Of a stretch of 17,147 nucleotides of DNA, positions 1 to 4,918 are shown one piece after another. Numbering within the stretch: the stretch's first letter is position 1; each line of letters starts with the position of its first letter. The translations under genes were made by a program, and so were the position numbers. This DNA is from an uncultured Acholeplasmataceae bacterium. Lineage in GTDB: Bacteria; Bacillota_I; Bacilli_A; RF39; UBA660. The notes below the pieces were generated by a model. The model did not search any database and was not told where the DNA came from. It saw only the letters and a list, made by a program, of their open reading frames with translations. The DNA is taken from NCBI GenBank assembly GCA_905203475.1, contig CAJKWD010000024.1:1-17147 (forward strand), written 5' to 3'.

Positions 1-69
1 AATCTGAACACAGAGAATCTAAAGTTCACAGGAACAGGAACGATGCAAGATCCATATGTAATTGAATAA
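1..69 (+). CDS. C-terminal tail of a probable DGR target (variable) protein, partial
   Basis: The window opens inside a reading frame that ends in TAA at 67-69. The 22 visible residues finish with GTGTMQDPYVIE. As I recall, tails of the form GxGTxxxPYVI are common at the end of gut Bacillota proteins whose preceding segment reads 'LLSPSxF...NGVRPxIS'. That segment is exactly what the two repeats at 119-266 and 291-437 encode, ending in GVRPIS. The first visible codon (AAT) matches the codon that follows GVRPIS in the first repeat. I therefore infer that the variable repeat of this gene ends just before base 1 and that this is the conserved tail after it. Its N-terminal part and any secretion or pilin-like signal lie outside the window. 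The link to the DGR rests on context and on the tail motif; no variable-region residue is visible here. Confidence 0.6.
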   Translation, partial: NLNTENLKFTGTGTMQDPYVIE

Positions 70-87
70 AACTAAAAGGGAGATAAT

Positions 88-115
88 GGTCCAAAATGAC
101 TCATCATTTTGGACC
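88..115. other. Perfect 12-bp inverted repeat (hairpin/cruciform) just after the target gene
   Basis: Bases 88-99 (GGTCCAAAATGA) are exactly complementary to 104-115, with a 4-nt loop CTCA. The hairpin starts 18 bp after the target stop codon and ends 3 bp before the first repeat. No T-run follows (the next bases are CCCGGG), so it is a poor intrinsic terminator. In the Bordetella phage DGR a hairpin with a 4-nt loop downstream of the VR promotes retrohoming. The position and geometry here match that idea, although the loop sequence is different. Confidence 0.6.
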
Positions 116-118
116 CCC

Positions 119-266
119 GGGATTAATCTAAATAATAGGTGTTCTGCTGTCGCCGTCCAACTTCAACAACAATTGGTCGAATGCGAACGAGTTCTACGTG
201 ACGTCTTCCGGTGAGTTGAATGATTGGGGTAATGTGACGAATGGTAACGGCGTCCGCCCAATTTCC
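119..266 (+). repeat. DGR repeat copy 1 (VR-like remnant or second template repeat)
   Basis: This 148-bp block is nearly identical to 291-437. Both begin GGGATTAATCTAAATAATAG and end CGTCCGCCCAATTTCC. In one frame it reads LLSPSNFNNNWSNANEF, then VTSSGELNDWGN, then NGNGVRPIS and a stop at 278-280. Relative to copy 2 it lacks TT after GTGTT, carries an extra TGG codon, and differs at eight bases. Six of those fall in the patch that reads ELNDWGN here and ELNTWNN in copy 2. Because of the 2-nt difference, the frame that opens at ATG 86 (MVQNDSSFWTPGINLNNRC) leaves the LLSPSN frame and stops at 212-214. This copy therefore looks like a broken target-gene fragment or a decayed second TR. It is much richer in GC than the flanking genes. 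Confidence 0.75.
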
Positions 267-290
267 AATAAAAATAAATGATATTGTAAT

Positions 291-437
291 GGGATTAATC
301 TAAATAATAGGTGTTTTCTGTTGTCGCCGTCCAACTTCAACAACAATGCGAATGCGAACGAGTTCTACGTGACGTCTTCCGGTGAGTTGAACACTTGGAA
401 CAATGTGACGAATGGTAACGGCGTCCGCCCAATTTCC
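291..437 (+). repeat. DGR repeat copy 2, best candidate template repeat (TR)
   Basis: This 147-bp repeat lies between the target tail and the RT operon, where TRs usually sit. The hypothetical translation is GINLNNRCFLLSPSNFNNN, then ANANEF, VTSSGELNTWNN and NGNGVRPIS, with no start codon in frame after the stop at 279-281. It is thus probably non-coding. It holds many AAC/AAT codons, the codons that A-to-N mutagenic retrohoming exploits, and has more adenines than copy 1 in the variable patch (AAC ACT TGG AAC against AAT GAT TGG GGT). The 3' block AATGGTAACGGCGTCCGCCC is invariant between the copies and could act as the IMH-like end. The assignment as TR over copy 1 is inference. Confidence 0.7.
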
Positions 438-600
438 TACTACAATTAGTAAGTATTTGCTAATGAACCGAGATATTATGAGGTTACGGCTAATAATGAG
501 AGGAAGTAGTTGCTACTAGCAATAATCGATTGTCAGATTGGAAACAAGGTTAATCCCTTGGCATTGCCTAAAAAGATGATATAGACGTTATATGACTACT
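438..600 (+). ncRNA. Spacer downstream of the TR, candidate 3' part of the DGR RNA
   Basis: No convincing ORF lies between the TR and the msl-type gene. In the Bordetella DGR the spacer between TR and RT is part of the RNA that Avd-RT binds and from which cDNA synthesis is primed. This stretch has the matching position. It contains short self-complementary segments such as TTGCT-ACT-AGCAA (510-522) and ATATA-GACGT-TATAT (579-593), but no long stem. The RNA boundaries and function are inferred from location only. Confidence 0.4.
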
Positions 601-651
601 TTGGTATTTATGTAACTATTGCTATATTAGTGGGAAGAGCTTATGCTCTTC
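601..651 (+). promoter_or_regulatory. Candidate promoter and 5' stem-loop of the DGR accessory/RT operon
   Basis: TTGGTA (601-606), a 16-bp spacer and TATATT (623-628) preceded by the extended element TGC. A predicted start near 635 would put the hairpin GAAGAGC-TTAT-GCTCTTC (634-651) at the very 5' end of the mRNA, upstream of the ribosome site TTGGAGG of the next gene. If real, RT and TR can be transcribed from different promoters. Confidence 0.5.
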
Positions 652-675
652 GCCACACATATTTTGGAGGAAAAC

Positions 676-1071
676 ATGAAATTATACGAAATATTTGAAA
701 TGATGAAAGCAAAGTATTTTGATACGATTGTTTTCATAAAGAGTGGTAAGTTTTATGTTGTATATGATAATGATGCAATAATTTGTAACTATTTATTGCA
801 CTATAAAAAAGTAAATGGAAAAGTGGGGTTTCCAGAAAACGCACTTTCTCATGTACTAGAAATATTAAATCAAAAAGAAGTAAGTTATGTCATCTTTGAA
901 GATCATGAAAAATTATTTGAGAATAATCAATATTTTCAAATATTAAAAAAGGCAAATGAAAATCAAGTCGTAGAAAATATGTGTTATCAATTAGAAAATA
1001 TAATGAAAGAAAAATTACTAGAAGATATGGAAAATTTTTCAAAAATCAGGAGTTTTTTAAGTGAATTATAA
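676..1071 (+). CDS. MutS-domain-I-like DGR accessory protein (MSL type)
   Basis: This 131-residue protein resembles the N-terminal mismatch-recognition domain of MutS standing alone. Residues 11-34 read KAKYFDTIVFIKSGKFYVVYDNDA in two parts: a 'yxDtivxfksGkFY' block and a 'yxxDA' block. They are followed by VGFPENAL and a segment ending VSYVIFED, in the same order as MutS domain I. The mismatch-wedging F-x-E motif of MutS is only half present: Phe26 is there but Val28 replaces Glu. There is no clamp, lever or ATPase domain. MutS-like accessory genes have been described in DGR surveys, and the location upstream of avd and RT fits. The start at ATG 676 is chosen because TTTGGAGG lies 6 bases before it. 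An ATG 11 codons upstream lies in a hairpin loop and has no ribosome site. The gene overlaps avd by 11 bases. Its role in mutagenic retrohoming is unknown. Confidence 0.7.
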   Translation: MKLYEIFEMMKAKYFDTIVFIKSGKFYVVYDNDAIICNYLLHYKKVNGKVGFPENALSHVLEILNQKEVSYVIFEDHEKLFENNQYFQILKKANENQVVENMCYQLENIMKEKLLEDMENFSKIRSFLSEL

Positions 1072-1414
1072 TTTCAAAATTCTAAACAACACATATAAAA
1101 CAATTAATTATATTAATAAGTTATTAATCAATTATCCAAAAAAAGAGGTTGTATTAAAAAATAATATAGAGAGTAATTGCTATGAATTGATAGAATCTAT
1201 TTTTGCTTATAATATTAATGAGACATGGAGAATTAAAGAAAAACATTTAAAAGAAGTGCTGATTAAATTATCAATGTTAGATTTTTATATACGCGTTTCT
1301 TATGATAAAAAAATTCTTAGTCGACATCAGTTGAATGTTGTATGCCGATTTATGATTGAAATTAAGAAAATGGTGTATGGATTAAAAAAGAAGGAGAAAG
1401 AAGTAGATGAATAA
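1061..1414 (+). CDS. avd: Avd-like DGR accessory protein (four-helix bundle)
   Basis: This 117-residue, basic, helical protein has the size and pattern of Avd / 23S-IVP-like four-helix bundles. The diagnostic part is the second half (LIKLSMLDFYIRVSYDKKIL, then SRHQLNVV), which matches the 'a-x-LDxxLRxAyexkxIsxxqyxxl' block of the family, followed by a helix ending in a lysine-rich tail. In Bordetella phage, Avd forms a positively charged pentamer that binds the RT and the TR RNA and is needed for adenine-specific cDNA mutagenesis. The start is GTG 1061, with AGGAG at 1048-1052, 8 bases upstream. It overlaps the msl-type gene by 11 bases and the next gene by 8, so translation is probably coupled. 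The family call rests on pattern and context, since Avd proteins diverge strongly in sequence. Confidence 0.75.
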   Translation: MNYNFKILNNTYKTINYINKLLINYPKKEVVLKNNIESNCYELIESIFAYNINETWRIKEKHLKEVLIKLSMLDFYIRVSYDKKILSRHQLNVVCRFMIEIKKMVYGLKKKEKEVDE

Positions 1415-2063
1415 AAAACGTTCTATTGTGATTGCTATCGTGATTGTTCTTATTTTAGGTTTGGGAGTTGTGTTAACCTATTTCTTTTTACAACATGATG
1501 AAAAGACAAAAAGTACAACAGTAAAACATGATACAATAGAAAAACTATATAAAGAACAAGATGGAGAAACATGTACAGAAGTAAATATTGTAAGTCATAA
1601 TGCAAAAGTCAGTGAAACAGATGATAAAGTATTATTATATTTAATCTTTGGACAAATGAAAAAAGATAAAGTATTAGGAAAAGAAATGACAAAAGATGAT
1701 TATATGAAGAGTGCTGAAAAGATATTAAAGAATGAAGATATTCCAGAAGCATTTGATCATTATGTGTATGAAGGATATGCATATCAATTAAGTGGAGACA
1801 AATTAACAAGAGAAAAAGTAGAATGTGATAGTAAGAAATATGTATCAAAGTTATATGGATATAGTAATAATGAAGAGACACTGACATTAAATGTAAAAGC
1901 AGGATATATTGAAAATGAAAAAGTATATGATTTAAATGGAAAAGAAATAGGAAATTATAATGAAGAAGAATTAAATGAGATGTTAGATCAAGGGACATTA
2001 CAGATTTATACATATAAAACACAAAATGGAGAATATCAATTAAAATCTGTAGGAATGAAATAA
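1407..2063 (+). CDS. Membrane-anchored extracytoplasmic protein of unknown function inside the DGR operon
   Basis: I do not recognise this 218-residue protein. It has a short basic start (MNKKR), one hydrophobic segment at about residues 7-28 with no clear lipobox or AxA cleavage site, and a charged, Lys/Glu/Tyr-rich domain that should face outside the cell. Two cysteines sit in that domain (in ETCTE and VECDSKK). It starts within the last codons of avd (8-base overlap, GGAGAAAG upstream) and its stop TAATG shares a base with the RT start, so it is translated as part of the msl-avd-RT operon. An external, anchored protein is not a standard DGR component. It could be the surface partner or assembly factor of the diversified target, or an unrelated gene caught in the operon. 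It contains no repeat similar to the TR. Confidence 0.75.
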   Translation: MNKKRSIVIAIVIVLILGLGVVLTYFFLQHDEKTKSTTVKHDTIEKLYKEQDGETCTEVNIVSHNAKVSETDDKVLLYLIFGQMKKDKVLGKEMTKDDYMKSAEKILKNEDIPEAFDHYVYEGYAYQLSGDKLTREKVECDSKKYVSKLYGYSNNEETLTLNVKAGYIENEKVYDLNGKEIGNYNEEELNEMLDQGTLQIYTYKTQNGEYQLKSVGMK

Positions 2064-3166
2064 TGGCAGTATGTTATAAAGATATTTTATCAATTGATAA
2101 AATGATTGATGTTTATAAAAATATACGTTCAAATACATGCCATAAAGAAAAGCTGGTTCGATTTGAACTAGCTTTTTGTTGTAATTTAATAACAATACTT
2201 AAAAAATTAGAAGATAAAGATTATCGACATCAATCTTATCAATTATTCTTAATTTCTATTCCAAAATATCGTATTATTATGAGTGAGACAATTCCAGATA
2301 AAATTGTGAATCATTTAGTTAGTAAATATCTTTTGCTGCCTGCTTTAACACCAAAATTAATTGATATGAATGTTGCTACAAGGACAGGGAAAGGAACCAA
2401 AGCAGGAATAGAATTTACAAAAAAATATATCCATTATATAAAACAAAATCATGAAAAGGTGTATGCTTTAAAATGTGATATTAAAAAATATTTTTATCAC
2501 ATTGATCACCAAATATTATTGCAGAAATTACGACGTGATATAAAAGATTCTGATGTGATTTGTCTGTTAGAAAATATTATTACTAGTACTGATCAAGAAT
2601 ATGTTAATCAATATATTGAATTGTTAATAACAAGAGAAACGAAACGATTAAGAGAACAAAAGTGTCCAGATACGCATCGATTAGAAGAACTATCTAAAAT
2701 ACCTAGATATGAAAAAGGGAAGGGGCTTCCGATTGGTAATGAAACAAGTCAAATACTTGCAATTTACTATTTAAGTAGTCTAGATCATTATATTAAAGAG
2801 AAGTTGCATATTAAGTGTTATGTTCGTTATATGGATGATTTTATTTTATTTCACCATGATAAAAAATATTTAGAAGAATGTCTCATTAAAATTAAAGAAG
2901 AATTAGAATTATTAAAGTTATCACTCAATAAAAAAACTCAGATATATGATTTAGATAAAGGATTGAATTTCTTAGGTTATAAGTTTGTCTTACGAAATAA
3001 GAAGTTGTTAATTTTATTAAATAATCAAACAAAAAAGAAAATTAAAAAGAAGTTAAGAAGATTAAAAAAACATCATGCCTCCAATTATGATGCTGTTAAA
3101 ACAAGTTATCAGGGGTATTTTCAAGTTGCTAATACAAAACATTTTCTCTATCGGTCTAAGTTTTAA
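2063..3166 (+). CDS. DGR reverse transcriptase
   Basis: This 367-residue reverse transcriptase has the DGR signature. In RT motif 4 it carries LPIGNETSQ (residues 222-230), i.e. IGxxxSQ where retroviral and group II intron enzymes have QGxxxSP. The active site YMDD is at 256-259 (RYMDDF). Motif 3 with its catalytic Asp is in LKCDIKKYFYHIDH near residue 140. FLGYKF and a lysine-rich thumb follow. There is no maturase X or HNH domain, which argues against a group II intron. DGR RTs copy the TR RNA with frequent errors at adenines, and the cDNA replaces the VR of the target gene. The start overlaps the previous stop (TAATG). No T-rich terminator is visible after the stop, and the next gene has its own promoter. 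Confidence is high for RT and for the DGR class. Confidence 0.92.
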   Translation: MAVCYKDILSIDKMIDVYKNIRSNTCHKEKLVRFELAFCCNLITILKKLEDKDYRHQSYQLFLISIPKYRIIMSETIPDKIVNHLVSKYLLLPALTPKLIDMNVATRTGKGTKAGIEFTKKYIHYIKQNHEKVYALKCDIKKYFYHIDHQILLQKLRRDIKDSDVICLLENIITSTDQEYVNQYIELLITRETKRLREQKCPDTHRLEELSKIPRYEKGKGLPIGNETSQILAIYYLSSLDHYIKEKLHIKCYVRYMDDFILFHHDKKYLEECLIKIKEELELLKLSLNKKTQIYDLDKGLNFLGYKFVLRNKKLLILLNNQTKKKIKKKLRRLKKHHASNYDAVKTSYQGYFQVANTKHFLYRSKF

Positions 3167-3194
3167 TTAAGAATTTAAAAAAATGTGATATAAT
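3167..3194 (+). promoter_or_regulatory. Promoter of the cysteine desulfurase gene
   Basis: TTAAGA (3167-3172), a 16-bp spacer and TATAAT (3189-3194) with the extended element TGA just before it. The start of transcription would be near 3201. A TTG start at 3194 is therefore inside the promoter, and the gene more likely begins at ATG 3227. Confidence 0.65.
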
Positions 3195-3226
3195 TGAGAA
3201 GAGAAATTAGAATTGTGGTGAAGAGT

Positions 3227-4342
3227 ATGTACTTTGATTATTCTGCAACAACTCCTGTGTCTGATGAAGTGTTAGATACATTTGTAAAAGTTAGTAAAAG
3301 ATATCCGGGAAATCCAAATTCTCTTCATAAATTAGGGGTAGAGAGTAAACATTTTTTGGATATGGCAACAAAACAGATAGCTGATTTATTAAGGGTAAAG
3401 ACAAGTGAAATTATATACACGAGCGGTGCAAGTGAATCTAATAATACAGCAGTGAAAGGGATTTGTTTTAAGTATCAAAATAGAGGAAAGCATATTATTA
3501 CAACAAGATTAGAACATTCTTCAATATTAGAACCTCTAAATTATTTAAAAACATTAGGATTTGAAATAGATTATGTGCCATTATTATCCGATGGTACAGT
3601 TGATTTAAATGCCTTACAAACAATGATGCGTGATGATACAATCTTAGTTACGATTGCCAGTGTATCGAGTGAATTAGGTATACTACAACCTATTTCTGAG
3701 ATAGGAAAAATTGTAAAACAATATCCAAAGTGTTTCTTTCATGTAGATATGACACAAAATATTGGAAAAGTACCTTTTTCATTAGAAAATGTTGATTTAA
3801 TGAGTATGTCTGCCCATAAAATATATGGAATTAAAGGGATTGGTTTACTTTATAAAAGAGATGAAATCGATATATTACCATTAATTCATGGAGGGAAAAG
3901 TACAACTAAGTATCGTAGTGGAACGCCTCCATTACCACTTTGTGCGAGTCTTGCTAAAGCATTACGCTTAAGTTTAGAAAAGCAACCTGAACATTACGAA
4001 AAAGTAATGAGCTTACAACAACAATTATTATCTTCTCTACGAAAAATAGAAGCAGTTACAATTAACAGTACAGAGAAATCAATTCCTCATATTGTTAATA
4101 TCAGCATCAAAGGGATTAAACCTGAAACCTTACTACATGCTTTAGAAACTCACGAGATTTATGTGTCAACCAAAAGTGCTTGTGCAACTGAGGTGAAATC
4201 GGATGCGGTATTAGCTGTAACAAATGATGAAGAAAGTGCTATGTCTAGTATTAGAATTAGTTTGTCTCATTTGACAACAGAAGAAGAAATTTGTACGTTC
4301 ATTCAAGTATTAAAAGAAGAAATAGAAAGATTAAAATGGTGA
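3227..4342 (+). CDS. Cysteine desulfurase (NifS/IscS family)
   Basis: This 371-residue PLP enzyme converts cysteine to alanine and leaves a persulfide on a catalytic Cys, for Fe-S clusters or tRNA thiolation. It begins with the family hallmark YFDYSATTPV. SGASESNN near residue 70 and HSSILE fit the PLP-binding fold. Lys198 in SMSAHKIYG is the Schiff-base lysine. GGKSTTKYRSGTPP follows. Cys319 in STKSACATE is the catalytic cysteine. The start ATG 3227 has GGTGAAG upstream. The gene is followed after 4 bp by a thioredoxin-fold gene, probably in one operon. No iscU/sufU, thiI or mnmA partner is visible, so the sulfur acceptor is unknown. The insert CATEVKSDAVLAVTNDEE around the catalytic loop is rather long, as in NifS-like type II-looking enzymes of Bacillota. 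I do not assign a specific symbol. Confidence 0.88.
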   Translation: MYFDYSATTPVSDEVLDTFVKVSKRYPGNPNSLHKLGVESKHFLDMATKQIADLLRVKTSEIIYTSGASESNNTAVKGICFKYQNRGKHIITTRLEHSSILEPLNYLKTLGFEIDYVPLLSDGTVDLNALQTMMRDDTILVTIASVSSELGILQPISEIGKIVKQYPKCFFHVDMTQNIGKVPFSLENVDLMSMSAHKIYGIKGIGLLYKRDEIDILPLIHGGKSTTKYRSGTPPLPLCASLAKALRLSLEKQPEHYEKVMSLQQQLLSSLRKIEAVTINSTEKSIPHIVNISIKGIKPETLLHALETHEIYVSTKSACATEVKSDAVLAVTNDEESAMSSIRISLSHLTTEEEICTFIQVLKEEIERLKW

Positions 4343-4346
4343 TAAT

Positions 4347-4895
4347 ATGAAGAAGTTTGGTATTTTATTGATATGTGTATTATGTAGTGTTCTAGGAATC
4401 AATCATGTAAAAGCAACTGACACAGTGAATGTATATTTATTTTCTGGAAGTACTTGTTCCTTTTGTGCTGCTGAAAGAGAATTTTTACAAAAAATTCAAA
4501 GTGATTATCCATACATGCATGTCATTGAATATGAAGTGTGGGAACATCCTGATAATGCAAAATTACATGAAAAAGTAAAAGAAAGATTAAATTCTTCTAG
4601 TCAAGGGGTTCCATTTTTAGTAATAGGGGATAAGTCATTTACTGGTTATGATGAATCAAGAGAGACAGATATTAGAAGAGCATTAGAATATTATGAAACA
4701 GAAGAAGCTCCTGATATAGTGGCAGATGTTATTAATGGAGTTCCTGAGAAAGAAAAGAAGTCTTATGAAAGTAAAGAGTTAGTAGAGGAAAAAACAAATG
4801 AAATTGACTGGGAAAATATTATCATCGGAGCGGTTATTATTGTTGCCATGGGATTTGTGATCTATCTTTATTACAATACAAAGATAAGAAAATAA
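4347..4895 (+). CDS. Membrane-anchored thioredoxin-fold protein
   Basis: This 182-residue protein has a signal peptide (residues 1-23, ending VKA), then a thioredoxin/glutaredoxin-like domain: VNVYLFSGSTCSFC with the redox pair Cys37-Ser-Phe-Cys40, and the cis-proline Pro89 in GVPFLVIG followed by TGYD. After an acidic linker (about 130-150) a C-terminal membrane helix (about 155-175) ends in KIRK. This orientation puts the CxxC outside the cell, tethered at the C-terminus. It may reduce or oxidise disulfides of exported proteins. The neighbouring cysteine desulfurase could suggest a sulfur-related role, but that enzyme is cytoplasmic. GGTGAT precedes the start. Substrate unknown. Confidence 0.7.
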   Translation: MKKFGILLICVLCSVLGINHVKATDTVNVYLFSGSTCSFCAAEREFLQKIQSDYPYMHVIEYEVWEHPDNAKLHEKVKERLNSSSQGVPFLVIGDKSFTGYDESRETDIRRALEYYETEEAPDIVADVINGVPEKEKKSYESKELVEEKTNEIDWENIIIGAVIIVAMGFVIYLYYNTKIRK

Positions 4896-4918
4896 AAAGT
4901 AAGAAGATTCTTACTTTT
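4895..4918. terminator. Terminator hairpin between convergent genes
   Basis: AAAAGTAAG (4895-4903), a 6-nt loop and CTTACTTTT (4910-4918). The arms carry the T-run on both strands. The minus strand continues TTTTTATTTT, so it looks strongest for the transporter gene. It overlaps the stop codons of both convergent genes. Confidence 0.65.

Noticed and set aside
88..115. Rho-independent terminator of the target gene
   Set aside because: The stem is strong, but it is followed by CCCGGG and not by T's. A DGR hairpin is the better reading, although termination cannot be excluded.
119..437. CRISPR array or IS-type repeats
   Set aside because: Only two long repeats of about 147 bp with differing internal patches exist, with no short regular repeats, no cas genes, no transposase and no terminal inverted repeats.
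643..675. Upstream start for the msl-type gene at ATG 643
   Set aside because: The ATG lies in a hairpin loop without a ribosome site. ATG 676 has TTTGGAGG at normal spacing and aligns with the MutS-like domain.
1609..2022. Minus-strand ORF of 137 codons
   Set aside because: It is a shadow of the membrane-anchored protein gene on the plus strand. Its translation is low-complexity (His, Leu, Tyr) and no ribosome site precedes it.
2063..3166. Group II intron or retron reverse transcriptase
   Set aside because: It has no maturase X or HNH domain, no intron RNA-like flanks were seen, and the motif 4 sequence is IGxxxSQ, the DGR form. Accessory genes and repeats also fit a DGR.
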